Assembly: GCA_045586405.1 (NCBI GenBank)
Contig: JAZNAG010000112.1
Span: 1-64,000 of the forward strand
Source of the DNA: SIG607 sp045586405
GTDB taxonomy: Bacteria; Bacillota; Clostridia; Oscillospirales; Acutalibacteraceae
Length of the DNA stretch: 64,000 nt
Direction of reading: 5' to 3'
Below the pieces are notes generated by a model, which was not told where the DNA came from, ran no database searches, and was given only the letters and a program-made list of their open reading frames with translations. The translations under genes and the position numbers were made by a program. Positions 43,338 through 52,640 of the stretch are shown piece after piece; within the stretch, counting starts at the first letter, position 1; each line of letters opens with the position of its first letter.

Positions 43338-44439
43338 TGAAAAGGAATTCAACTACGTCACCGTCCTGCATAATATATTCTTTGCCTTCTGTTCTGACCA
43401 GTCCTTTTGTACGGGCAGCGGCAAGAGAGCCACATTCTTTAAGGTCATCAAAGGCAATTATCTGGGCGCGAATAAAACCGCGTTCAAAGTCGGTATGAAT
43501 TTTACCTGCCGCCTGAGGCGCTTTGGTATTTCTTTTTATTGTCCAGGCGCGTACCTCTTTTTCACCTGCGGTAAGATAAGAGATAAGACCTAAAAGACTA
43601 TAGCTTTTGCGGATTAGTCTGTCAAGACCAGAGCTTTCAAGACCAAGGTCGGATAAGAACATTATTTTTTCTTCCTCACTCATATCGGCTATATCTGCCT
43701 CCATCTGAGCGCAGATAGGAAGCACTTCGGCGCCCTCTTTTTCGGCAAGGTCTTTTACGAGTACAAAGTGTGGATTATCTTCAGGTAGTTTGCCCGAAAA
43801 ATCGTCTTCCGAAAGATTAGCGGCGTAAATTATCGGCTTAGAGGTGAGAAGGGCAATGGTGTTCATAATTTCCTGTTCGTCGTCGCTGACATCCATACTT
43901 CTTGCACTTTTTCCGCTTTCGAGATGGTCATACAGCTTTTTGAGAAAATCGTACTCACCCTGCAGGGTTTTGTTACCCTTAAGGTCTTTTGCGGTTTTGG
44001 CAATTCTTCTTTCAACCATTTCCATATCGGAAAAAATAAGCTCAAGGTCAATAGTTTCTATATCACGCAGGGGGTTAATATTTCCTTCAACGTGAATAAT
44101 GTTTTCGTTTTCAAAGCAACGAACAACGTGAACAATAGCATCTACCTCTCTTATGTTGGCAAGAAACTTGTTTCCAAGACCTTCGCCCTTTGAGGCGCCC
44201 TTTACAAGACCTGCAATATCAACGAATTCAATTACGGCAGGTACAACAGGGGGAACCTTGTTTCCTTCGGTGTACATATCGCGAAGTACATCGAGGCGTA
44301 TATCGGGCACGGCAACCACACCAACGTTAGGTTCAATAGTGCAGAAGGGGAAGTTGGCGGACTGGGCGCCGGCGTTTGTTATAGCATTAAAAAGTGTCGA
44401 TTTACCAACATTGGGCAAACCTACGATACCTAGTTTCAT
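43330..44439 (-). CDS. ychF: Ribosome-binding ATPase YchF (OLA1 family)
   Basis: 369 residues. An Obg-related P-loop protein with ATPase rather than GTPase preference. Walker A GLPNVGKSTLFNAIT is at residues 6-20; the altered base-specificity motif is in the middle (IYAANLSEDDF); a C-terminal TGS-like domain ends in VVEFLFNV. It is implicated in translation start and stress response. GGAGG precedes the ATG, and a good promoter lies just upstream. Confidence 0.96.
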   Translation of the reverse strand: MKLGIVGLPNVGKSTLFNAITNAGAQSANFPFCTIEPNVGVVAVPDIRLDVLRDMYTEGNKVPPVVPAVIEFVDIAGLVKGASKGEGLGNKFLANIREVDAIVHVVRCFENENIIHVEGNINPLRDIETIDLELIFSDMEMVERRIAKTAKDLKGNKTLQGEYDFLKKLYDHLESGKSARSMDVSDDEQEIMNTIALLTSKPIIYAANLSEDDFSGKLPEDNPHFVLVKDLAEKEGAEVLPICAQMEADIADMSEEEKIMFLSDLGLESSGLDRLIRKSYSLLGLISYLTAGEKEVRAWTIKRNTKAPQAAGKIHTDFERGFIRAQIIAFDDLKECGSLAAARTKGLVRTEGKEYIMQDGDVVEFLFNV

Positions 44440-44475
44440 TATATATTTTCCTCCAGAGCAAAGAATTACACTCTA

Positions 44476-44504
44476 ATTATATAGTCTGATTAAAATATTA
44501 TCAA
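44476..44504 (-). promoter_or_regulatory. Sigma-A promoter for the ychF-alr run
   Basis: Minus strand: -35 TTGATA (44499-44504), 17-base spacer, perfect TATAAT (44476-44481). Confidence 0.75.
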
Positions 44505-44522
44505 GAAAAATGTAAAAAAAAC

Positions 44523-44551
44523 TTTAAATTATCGTAAATATAATATATAAT
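44523..44551 (+). promoter_or_regulatory. Probable promoter for the hprK-dnaE run
   Basis: A perfect -10 TATAAT (44546-44551) with a weak -35 TTTAAA at 17 bases. A second TATAAT-like stretch lies just upstream, so the exact start is uncertain. Confidence 0.5.
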
Positions 44552-44579
44552 AGTGTTATGATGAAAGGAGTGTGTCCTT

Positions 44580-45542
44580 ATGCATACAAATTTTTCGGTT
44601 TCACTGGCTAAAATTCTTAATGAGCTTTCTCTTGAAACCATTTATCTTCCCTGTGATCCGGAGGAGATTTTGATAAAGAGCGCGGAGATAAACCGCCCCG
44701 GTATTCAGCTTGCAGGCTTTTACGGTTATTTTGATAACAGCCGTATTCAGATTATAGGCAAAACCGAAGAGGGTTATCTTGAAGAACTTTCTAAAGAAGA
44801 GCAGGAGTCAAGATATGCAACCTTTCTTTCACAAAGACCTCCCGCAATAATTATTGCAAGAAGTCTTGAAATACCTGATTTTGTAATAGACCTTGCTAAA
44901 AAGTATGAAGTGCCGGTTTTATCTTCTAAAGATTCAACCTCCGGCGTTGCGGCAGCACTTATAGCTTTCTTAAATCTTCAGCTTGCGCCGCGTATTACAA
45001 GACACGGTGTTTTGGTTGAGGTTTACGGTGAGGGTATTTTGCTTCTTGGTGAGAGCGGTGTAGGTAAAAGTGAAACGGCTATTGAGCTTGTTAAACGCGG
45101 TCACCGTCTTATTGCTGATGACGCTGTTGAAATCAGAAAGGTATCCAGCAAATCACTTGTTGGCAGTGCCCCTGATAATATAAGACACTTTATTGAACTT
45201 CGTGGTATAGGTATTATAAATGCCAGTCGTATTTTCGGCGTAGGCTCTGTAAAACTTACTGAAAAAATAGATATGGTAATAAATCTTGAGCCTTGGGACA
45301 TAAATAAGGTTTATGACAGAATGGGCCTTGAGGCACAGACTACCGAAATTCTTGGCATTACCGTTCCGTCGGTGACCATACCTGTAAAGCCGGGTAGAAA
45401 TCTGGCTGTAATCATTGAGGTTGCTTCTATGAACAACCGACAGAAAAAACTTGGATATAATGCTGCTGAGGACCTGCTTAAGAAACTTGGTATGCTTGAA
45501 GGTGTAAGCGGAGAAGATACTCCCGTGGATCCTTATCAATAA
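44580..45542 (+). CDS. hprK: HPr kinase/phosphorylase
   Basis: 320 residues. Phosphorylates Ser46 of HPr in response to glycolytic intermediates and so controls carbon catabolite repression in Firmicutes. The N-terminal domain is complete. The catalytic domain has RHGVLVEVYGEG (catalytic His142), P-loop GESGVGKS at 157-164, and the signature region with EIRGIG-like ELRGIGIINA. AAAGGAG precedes the ATG. It heads a run with glucokinase and cell-wall genes. Confidence 0.97.
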   Translation: MHTNFSVSLAKILNELSLETIYLPCDPEEILIKSAEINRPGIQLAGFYGYFDNSRIQIIGKTEEGYLEELSKEEQESRYATFLSQRPPAIIIARSLEIPDFVIDLAKKYEVPVLSSKDSTSGVAAALIAFLNLQLAPRITRHGVLVEVYGEGILLLGESGVGKSETAIELVKRGHRLIADDAVEIRKVSSKSLVGSAPDNIRHFIELRGIGIINASRIFGVGSVKLTEKIDMVINLEPWDINKVYDRMGLEAQTTEILGITVPSVTIPVKPGRNLAVIIEVASMNNRQKKLGYNAAEDLLKKLGMLEGVSGEDTPVDPYQ

Positions 45543-45565
45543 AAACAAAAAACGGAGGAAAAATA

Positions 45566-46519
45566 ATGTATACTTTGGGAATTGATTTAGGTGGTACTAA
45601 TATAGTAGCCGGTATAGTTGACGAAAATTTAAAGGTAATTGCTAAGGCAAAGGTAAAGACAAATGCTTCTCGTCCTGCTGAAGAGATAGTTGACGATATG
45701 GCAAAGGTTTGCTTTGAGGCTTGTAAAACTGCCGGTATTTCAATAGACGATATATACGCTTGCGGTGTAGGCAGCCCCGGCGCTATCAACCCTGTTGACG
45801 GTATTGTTGTTACTGCAAATAACTTAGGTTTTAAAAATTTACCCCTTGCTCAGATGCTTAAAGACCGCACAGGTGTTGATTTTTATATTGAAAACGATGC
45901 AAATGCAGCTGCTTACGGTGAGTTTCTTGCAGGAAGCGGCAGAGGTGTTAAAAACTGTATTGCCGTAACTCTCGGTACAGGTGTTGGCGGCGGTATAATT
46001 ATCGACGGTAAGCTTTTCTCAGGCTCAAATTATGCAGGCGGCGAGCTTGGTCATACCGTTATAAATGTTGACGGCGAGGCTTGTACCTGCGGAAGAAAAG
46101 GCTGTTGGGAAGCTTATGCTTCGGCTACCGCGCTTATCCGTCAGACCAAGGCTGCTATGGAAAAAGATAAAGACAGCCTTATGTGGAAACTTGCAGAAGG
46201 CAACCTTGATAATGTAAACGGAAGAATTCCCTTTGATGCTATGCGTCAGGGTGATAAAACCGCAAAAGAGGTTGTTGATACCTACATTAAGTATGTTGCT
46301 GTGGGCATTGCAAATATTATAAATGTATTCCAGCCAGAAAAGGTTTGTGTCGGCGGCGGTATTTCCGGTGAAAAGGATACACTTATAAATCCTATAAAGG
46401 AATTTGTAGCTAACGAAATATACGCAGTAATGGGTAAGCCCTGCGAAATTCTTGTTGCAGAACTTGGAAACGATGCAGGTATTATCGGCGCTGCTGCGCT
46501 TCATAAACTATATAGATAA
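45566..46519 (+). CDS. ROK-family glucokinase
   Basis: 317 residues. ATP-binding DLGGTN at 7-12, catalytic Asp111 in IENDANAAAYGE, and the ROK zinc site: H163 in GELGHTVI with cysteines in CTCGRKGCWE. It phosphorylates glucose to glucose-6-phosphate; ROK sugar kinases for related sugars cannot be excluded, but the match to GlcK is good. GGAGG lies before the ATG, and hprK is 23 bases upstream, linking glucose entry with catabolite control. Confidence 0.92.
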   Translation: MYTLGIDLGGTNIVAGIVDENLKVIAKAKVKTNASRPAEEIVDDMAKVCFEACKTAGISIDDIYACGVGSPGAINPVDGIVVTANNLGFKNLPLAQMLKDRTGVDFYIENDANAAAYGEFLAGSGRGVKNCIAVTLGTGVGGGIIIDGKLFSGSNYAGGELGHTVINVDGEACTCGRKGCWEAYASATALIRQTKAAMEKDKDSLMWKLAEGNLDNVNGRIPFDAMRQGDKTAKEVVDTYIKYVAVGIANIINVFQPEKVCVGGGISGEKDTLINPIKEFVANEIYAVMGKPCEILVAELGNDAGIIGAAALHKLYR

Positions 46520-46528
46520 GGTGATAAA

Positions 46529-47431
46529 ATGACGGCTTTGTTAAAGTTCCTTGATGAAAATAAAATTGAATATTTAAAGGATGAACCTATGAGCCGTCAT
46601 ACAAGCTTTCGTATAGGCGGTAACGCAGATTTATTTATAACACCCGACAGTAATGATAAACTGACAGGTGTTATAGATATTTGCAAAGAAGATAAAATTC
46701 CCTTTACCGTAATCGGAAAGGGAAGTAATCTTCTTGTATCGGATAAAGGCATTGAGGGAGCTGTTATATGTACAAAGCTTATGGATAAAATTGAGCTTTT
46801 GTCTGACGGCAAAGTAAATGCCCAGTGCGGTGTAAGTCTTGCCTCTCTATGCACATTTGCAAGAGATAACGGCCTTTCGGGGCTTGAATTTGCTTACGGT
46901 ATCCCCGGCAGTGTTGGCGGTGCCATATTTATGAATGCAGGTGCCTACGGCGGTGAGATGAAGGATGTTGCCTTAAGTGCTGTTGTACTAACGCAAAGCG
47001 GTGAAATTGCGGAAATATCGGGAGATGATATGCGCCTTTCTTACCGTAACAGCATTTTTAAGCAAAAGAATCATACCGTGCTTAGTATAAGCGTTGCTTT
47101 AAAGGCTGACAGTAAAGAAGATATTACTGCCCGTATGGACGACTATATGAACCGACGCAAAACAAAACAGCCTCTCGAATACCCCAGTGCAGGCAGTGTG
47201 TTTAAGCGCCCCGAGGGATATTTTGCAGGGGCACTTATTGAGGAAAACGGCTTTAAAGGTTACAGCGAGGGCGGAGCACAGGTCAGCGAAAAGCACGCAG
47301 GCTTTATTGTAAATAAAGGTAATGCCACCTGTAACGACGTTAAAAAACTTATAGTAAAAATTCAGGATACCGTATATAAAGCAAACGGTGTAAATCTTGA
47401 AACCGAACTGATTTTTAAAGGACGGGAATAA
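46529..47431 (+). CDS. murB: UDP-N-acetylenolpyruvoylglucosamine reductase
   Basis: 300 residues. FAD/NADPH reductase making UDP-MurNAc for peptidoglycan. FAD-binding motifs are IGKGSNLLVSDKG and GIPGSVGGAIFMNAGAYGGE; catalytic pieces are YRNSIFK and PSAGSVFKRPEGYFAG. It is the shorter type IIb-like MurB. It lies nine bases after the glucokinase gene and one base before rapZ. Confidence 0.96.
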   Translation: MTALLKFLDENKIEYLKDEPMSRHTSFRIGGNADLFITPDSNDKLTGVIDICKEDKIPFTVIGKGSNLLVSDKGIEGAVICTKLMDKIELLSDGKVNAQCGVSLASLCTFARDNGLSGLEFAYGIPGSVGGAIFMNAGAYGGEMKDVALSAVVLTQSGEIAEISGDDMRLSYRNSIFKQKNHTVLSISVALKADSKEDITARMDDYMNRRKTKQPLEYPSAGSVFKRPEGYFAGALIEENGFKGYSEGGAQVSEKHAGFIVNKGNATCNDVKKLIVKIQDTVYKANGVNLETELIFKGRE

Positions 47432-47432
47432 A

Positions 47433-48290
47433 ATGAATTTGCTTATTGTTACGGGAATGTCAGGCGCGGGAAAATCGCAGGCTGTAAATTCTCTGGAGGA
47501 CTTGGGATACTATTGTGTTGACAATATTCCTCCTGCTCTTATACCGTCCTTTGTGGATCTGGGTAAAAGGGGAAGTGAGTCGTTAAACCGACTTGCAGTG
47601 GTTACCGATACAAGAGGCGGCGACCTTTTTTCAGAAATAGAAAACATTCTTAATTTGCTTAAAGAGAGAAATATTGATTATAAGCTTCTTTTTCTTGATG
47701 CAAGTGATGAAGTGCTTATAAGAAGATATAAAGAAAACCGCAGAAAGCATCCTCTGTGCATTGAAACCGATTTGACGGTGGATAATGCTGTTAAAAAAGA
47801 AAGAGAAATGCTTAAAATGTTAAGGCTGTGCGCCGATTACATAGTGGACACCTCTCATATTTCTCCCTCACAGCTTAAAGAAAGACTTTCGTCTCTGTTT
47901 TTCGGTAATACAAATAACGGCTTTTTGGTTCAGTGTATATCCTTTGGCTTTAAATACGGTCCTCTTACCGAGGCAGATATACTTATAGATGCAAGATGTC
48001 TGCCGAATCCTTTTTATGAAGAAGACCTTAAAAACCTTACAGGTCTTGACAATGCTGTTAAGGAATATGTTCTATCAACCGATAGCGCAAGAGATTTTTC
48101 TGATAAGCTGATGGCATTTATTGACAGCGCAGTACCTCTTTACAGCAGTGAGGGAAAGAGCCGACTTTGTATATGTATCGGTTGTACGGGCGGAAAGCAC
48201 AGAAGTGTTACCTTTGCTGAAAATATCAGCAAGTATCTTACAGAAAAGGGTTATAACTGTGTAGCAGTACACAGGGATATAAATAAGTAA
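47433..48290 (+). CDS. rapZ: RNase adapter/nucleotide-binding protein RapZ (YvcJ)
   Basis: 285 residues. Walker A TGMSGAGKSQAV is at the N-terminus, DTRGGDLF follows, and the C-terminal domain ends in CIGCTGGKHRSVTFAE. In Escherichia coli RapZ controls GlmS synthesis by sensing GlcN6P; in Bacillus YvcJ affects competence and GTP binding. It sits between murB and whiA as in many Firmicutes. The amino-sugar operon 37625-40620 is close by. Confidence 0.95.
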   Translation: MNLLIVTGMSGAGKSQAVNSLEDLGYYCVDNIPPALIPSFVDLGKRGSESLNRLAVVTDTRGGDLFSEIENILNLLKERNIDYKLLFLDASDEVLIRRYKENRRKHPLCIETDLTVDNAVKKEREMLKMLRLCADYIVDTSHISPSQLKERLSSLFFGNTNNGFLVQCISFGFKYGPLTEADILIDARCLPNPFYEEDLKNLTGLDNAVKEYVLSTDSARDFSDKLMAFIDSAVPLYSSEGKSRLCICIGCTGGKHRSVTFAENISKYLTEKGYNCVAVHRDINK

Positions 48291-48292
48291 TT

Positions 48293-49198
48293 ATGTCATT
48301 TTGCAGTGAACTGAAAAATGATCTGTGTAAAGAAAAGAAGAGCGTTTGCTGTCAGGTTGCCGAGTGTTACGGTTTTATGCTTTTCGGCAGGTCATTTTCT
48401 TATAAAAACATTTCTCTTATAACCGAAAATAAAAATATTGCAGACAGATATTCTTTGTTTTTTAAGAAAAATTTTGCAATTATACCGGGTATTAAGGCCA
48501 CGGGAAAAACAAATATAAGATATACTTTATCGGTTGAAAACCCTGAGCTTTGCGCAAGAGTAATGACGGCTTTTGGGTATACGGGTAATGATTTATTAAC
48601 CATAAACCACGACGTTTTCAAGAGAGACTGTTGCTTTTCCGCCTTTATTCGCGGCGCTTTTCTCGCCTGCGGACAGATGAGCGATCCTTATAAAAATTAT
48701 CATACCGAATTTGTTATAAGAGACTTTACTCTGGCTCTTGAGTTTTACAGTCTTTTGATAGAGCGTGGGCTTTCTCCACGCCGCAGTATGCGTGGAAATT
48801 CTACCGTGATTTACTTTAATCAGGCTGAAACCATAGAGGAACTGTTAACCCTTATGGGATCAAACAAAAAGGTGCTTGAGCTTATAGAGGTGCAGGTTGC
48901 CAAAACTATCAGAAACAGAGAAAACAGAAAAAATAATCTTGAACTTTCAAATATAAACAAGCAGGTAGATGCCGCCGTTGATCAGTGTATGGCAATAAAT
49001 TTTCTTTTAGAAAAAGGAAAGCTTGAAACACTAACCGACGAGCTTTACAGTGCGGCGATGCTTAGAAAGGAAAACCCTGAGGCATCTTTAAGTCAGCTGT
49101 GCAGGTTATCAGAAACCTCAATAACCCGTTCGGGACTTAATCATAGACTTAAAAAGATTTTGGAAATAGCAGAAAATATAAAAAACGGAGATAAATAA
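48293..49198 (+). CDS. whiA: WhiA-family DNA-binding protein
   Basis: 301 residues. The N-terminal part resembles degenerate LAGLIDADG homing endonuclease folds (FIRGAFLACGQMSDP), and the C-terminal HTH is ASLSQLCRLSETSITRSGLNHRLKK. WhiA links to cell division and chromosome functions in Bacillus and to sporulation in Streptomyces. The start is two bases after the rapZ stop. The stop overlaps the dnaE start as TAATG. Confidence 0.95.
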   Translation: MSFCSELKNDLCKEKKSVCCQVAECYGFMLFGRSFSYKNISLITENKNIADRYSLFFKKNFAIIPGIKATGKTNIRYTLSVENPELCARVMTAFGYTGNDLLTINHDVFKRDCCFSAFIRGAFLACGQMSDPYKNYHTEFVIRDFTLALEFYSLLIERGLSPRRSMRGNSTVIYFNQAETIEELLTLMGSNKKVLELIEVQVAKTIRNRENRKNNLELSNINKQVDAAVDQCMAINFLLEKGKLETLTDELYSAAMLRKENPEASLSQLCRLSETSITRSGLNHRLKKILEIAENIKNGDK

Positions 49199-52100
49199 TG
49201 GCTAAAGACTTTGTTCATTTACATCTTCATACAGAGTACAGCTTGCTGGACGGTTGTTGCCGTATCGGCAAGCTTTTTGACGCTGTAAAGAAGAACGGAC
49301 AAAGTGCAGTTGCCATAACCGACCACGGCGTAATGTACGGCGCCGTAAACTTTTTTAAGGCGGCGAAAGAGGCAGGGGTAAAGGCAATTATAGGCTGTGA
49401 GGTATATGTTGCACCTCGAAGCCGTACAGATAAGCAAAAGGCGCTTGACAGCGAATATACACACCTTGTTTTGCTTTGCAAAAACGAAACGGGCTATAAA
49501 AACCTTATTAAAATGGTGTCTCTTTCTTTTACCGAAGGCTTTTATTCAAAACCAAGGGTAGATAAAGAACTTTTAAAGGAAAACAGTGAGGGACTTATTG
49601 CCCTTTCTGCCTGTCTTGCAGGTGAAATACCGAAAAAACTGACTAAAGGTGACTATGAGGGTGCTAAGCAAAGTGCCTTGTGGTTTGGCAGTGTTTTCGG
49701 CAGAGGTAATTTCTATATTGAACTTCAGGACCACGGCATAATTGAGCAAAAGCGCATTTTACCCGATATGCTGAGAATAAGCAATGAAACGGGGATACCC
49801 CTTGTTGCTACCAATGACGTTCACTATACCGAAAAAGAAGATGCCAAAATGCAGAAGGTACTTATCTGTCTGCAGACCGGCAAAAAATTAAATGAGGAAA
49901 GCCCTCTTGAGTTTAAGACAGACGAATTTTATCTTAAATCCTCAGAGGAAATGGAAAGCCTTTTTGCAAAATTTCCGGGCGCTGTAGAAAATACTGTGGA
50001 AATTGCAAATAAGTGCAATTTTGAGTTTGATTTTGGACATATAAAGCTTCCGCTTTTTGATATAGGAAATAAAAATCACGCCCTTTATCTTAAAGAAAAA
50101 TGCTATGAAGGGCTGTATAGACTTTACGGTGAAAATGAAATAGCTGCCGCTAAAGAACGGCTTGATTTTGAACTGAACGTAATAGACGAAATGGGATATA
50201 CCGACTATTACCTTATTGTTCAGGATTTTGTTGCCTTTGCAAAAAGCAAGGATATCCCCGTAGGTCCCGGCAGAGGCTCGGGTGCAGGTAGTATTGCGGC
50301 GTACTGTGTTGGCATAACGGGTATTGATCCTATAAAATATCAGTTGCTTTTTGAAAGGTTTCTTAATCCTGAAAGGGTAAGTATGCCCGACTTTGATATA
50401 GATTTTTGCTATGTAAGACGGCAAGAAGTTATTGATTATGTTATTGAAAAATATTCAAGTGACAGGGTGGCTCAGATAGTTACTTTTGGTACTCTTGCTG
50501 CAAGAAATGCAGTAAGAGATGTTGGCAGGGTAATGGACCTTCCGTATAATCTTTGTGACAAGGTTGCAAAGCTTATACCGAGAGATTATCATGCCAATTT
50601 AAGCCTTGCGGTACAAAAGGTGCCTGAGCTTAAAAGCCTTTATGAAGCCGATATGTCGGTTAATGAACTGATAAATATGGCGGTTAAAATTGAGGGTATG
50701 CCTCGTCACGCCTCTACCCACGCAGCAGGTGTTGTTATCTGTGACAGAAAGGTAAGTGAATACGTACCCCTTTCTACAAATGACGAAGCTATTGTGACTC
50801 AGTATACAATGACCGCACTTGAAGAACTTGGCCTTTTGAAAATGGACTTTTTGGGGCTCAGAAACTTAACGGTTATAAGCGATACCGAAAAAAGTATAAA
50901 ACTTGAAAATCCCGATTTTTCTATTGATAAAATACCTCTTAACGACAAAGAAACCCTTGATATGATGGGAAAGGGTTATACAGCGGGTGTTTTTCAATAT
51001 GAAAGCGAGGGTATGACAAACGTTGTCAAAACTTTTAAGCCTGAAAATATAGAAGACCTTATAGCCATACTGTCCCTTTACCGTCCGGGACCTATGGATT
51101 CTATACCTAAATATATTCACAACAGATTTCATCCCGAAGATATTCACTATGATACACCGCTATTAAAACCTATACTTGATATTACTTACGGCTGTATAGT
51201 TTATCAGGAACAGGTTATGCAAATTTGCAGAAATTTAGCAGGATACTCTCTTGGCAGGGCAGATGTGGTGCGCCGAGCTATGTCAAAGAAGAAACACAGC
51301 GTTATGGAGGCCGAAAGAGAGGTCTTTATAAACGGTGCCGTTAAAAACGGTATTGAGGCTTCTGTTGCAAGTAAGATTTTTAGTGATATGGCTGATTTCA
51401 GTTCATACGCTTTTAATAAATCTCACGCGGCGGCATACGGATATATAGCCTATCAAACGGCATATCTTAAATGCCATTATAAAAAAGAATATATGGCGGC
51501 GCTTATTTCAAGTGTTACCGATAATGTTACAAAGGTAAATGAATATATTGCCGAATGTCAGCGCCTTTCTATTCCTATTTTACCGCCTAATGTAAATTAC
51601 AGTGAAGAAAATATGACTGTAACAAACAACGGTATACGTTTTGGCCTTTTAATGATTAAAAATCTTGGCAGAAATACTGCTAAAAAGATTATAGATGAGC
51701 GAAAAAGCGGCGGAAAATACACTTCATTTTATGATTTTACGGTAAGAAATTACAGCAGAGAGCTTAACCGCAGAGCTATTGAAAATCTTATAAAAAGCGG
51801 CGCTCTTGACGGTATGGGTGAAAACCGCAGACAAATGCTTCTGGGTATTGAGGCTGTGCTTAGCGTTGCCGAAACAAAAAGCCGTTTTGAAAACGGCGGA
51901 CAGATGGATTTATTTTCTCTTGACAGCGAAAGCGGTGATGATAATTTCACTCTTCCGCCTATGGAGGAAATGAAAGAAAGCGAACTTTTCAGGCTTGAAA
52001 AGGAAGCCACGGGAATGTATTTGTCAGGGCATCCGATGAAGGCTTATGAGGCTTTTGCAAAATATAACGGTGCAAAGTTTATAAGAGAAATTTTGCAGAC

Positions 52101-52623
52101 AGACGACCTTGACGGCAAGCGTGTAACTCTTGTATGTATGGTAAGTGACGTACAGGTCAGAAAACTCAAAAGCGGACAGATTCTCTGTAATGTTACGGCT
52201 GAAGATGTTACGGGCAGTATTGATGTTATTTGCTTTGCCTCTGCTTATGCAAAATACCAAGACCTTTTAAGCGCTTCAAAGGTGCTTAAAATGGTGGGAA
52301 AGGTAAGCGACAGAGAGGAAAGTCACGGTGAAATTATACTTGAACGCGCCGAGATTTTACCTGATTTTGCACAAAATTTTAAAGTTCCTATTGTAAAAGA
52401 GACAAAAAAGGTATATATTAAAATAGACTTTATGGATGGCGCAAAGATGAAAATGGTGACGCCTGTGCTGGAAGAAAACAGCGGAAGCAGTCCTGTTTAT
52501 ATTTATTGTGAGAACGATAAGAAGAGTTATTGTGCGCCTGAAAGACTGTGGATAGACAGTAACAGTCAGGTTTTAAATAAACTTAAAGAAATACTTGGCG
52601 AAGAAAATGTAAAAACAGTATAA
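49198..52623 (+). CDS. dnaE: DNA polymerase III alpha subunit, DnaE type
   Basis: 1141 residues. The N-terminal PHP domain begins FVHLHLHTEYSLLDG. The polymerase palm has the catalytic acidic motif MPDFDIDFCYVRR at about 396-408, and GPGRGSGAGSIAAY and RPGPMDSIP are conserved. C-terminal helix-hairpin-helix and OB-fold (RVTLVCMVSDVQVRKLKSG) domains are present. Firmicutes usually have PolC as well, with DnaE extending RNA primers on the lagging strand; PolC is not in this window. Confidence 0.97.
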   Translation: MAKDFVHLHLHTEYSLLDGCCRIGKLFDAVKKNGQSAVAITDHGVMYGAVNFFKAAKEAGVKAIIGCEVYVAPRSRTDKQKALDSEYTHLVLLCKNETGYKNLIKMVSLSFTEGFYSKPRVDKELLKENSEGLIALSACLAGEIPKKLTKGDYEGAKQSALWFGSVFGRGNFYIELQDHGIIEQKRILPDMLRISNETGIPLVATNDVHYTEKEDAKMQKVLICLQTGKKLNEESPLEFKTDEFYLKSSEEMESLFAKFPGAVENTVEIANKCNFEFDFGHIKLPLFDIGNKNHALYLKEKCYEGLYRLYGENEIAAAKERLDFELNVIDEMGYTDYYLIVQDFVAFAKSKDIPVGPGRGSGAGSIAAYCVGITGIDPIKYQLLFERFLNPERVSMPDFDIDFCYVRRQEVIDYVIEKYSSDRVAQIVTFGTLAARNAVRDVGRVMDLPYNLCDKVAKLIPRDYHANLSLAVQKVPELKSLYEADMSVNELINMAVKIEGMPRHASTHAAGVVICDRKVSEYVPLSTNDEAIVTQYTMTALEELGLLKMDFLGLRNLTVISDTEKSIKLENPDFSIDKIPLNDKETLDMMGKGYTAGVFQYESEGMTNVVKTFKPENIEDLIAILSLYRPGPMDSIPKYIHNRFHPEDIHYDTPLLKPILDITYGCIVYQEQVMQICRNLAGYSLGRADVVRRAMSKKKHSVMEAEREVFINGAVKNGIEASVASKIFSDMADFSSYAFNKSHAAAYGYIAYQTAYLKCHYKKEYMAALISSVTDNVTKVNEYIAECQRLSIPILPPNVNYSEENMTVTNNGIRFGLLMIKNLGRNTAKKIIDERKSGGKYTSFYDFTVRNYSRELNRRAIENLIKSGALDGMGENRRQMLLGIEAVLSVAETKSRFENGGQMDLFSLDSESGDDNFTLPPMEEMKESELFRLEKEATGMYLSGHPMKAYEAFAKYNGAKFIREILQTDDLDGKRVTLVCMVSDVQVRKLKSGQILCNVTAEDVTGSIDVICFASAYAKYQDLLSASKVLKMVGKVSDREESHGEIILERAEILPDFAQNFKVPIVKETKKVYIKIDFMDGAKMKMVTPVLEENSGSSPVYIYCENDKKSYCAPERLWIDSNSQVLNKLKEILGEENVKTV

Positions 52624-52640
52624 CAAGAGGGGTGAAAAAG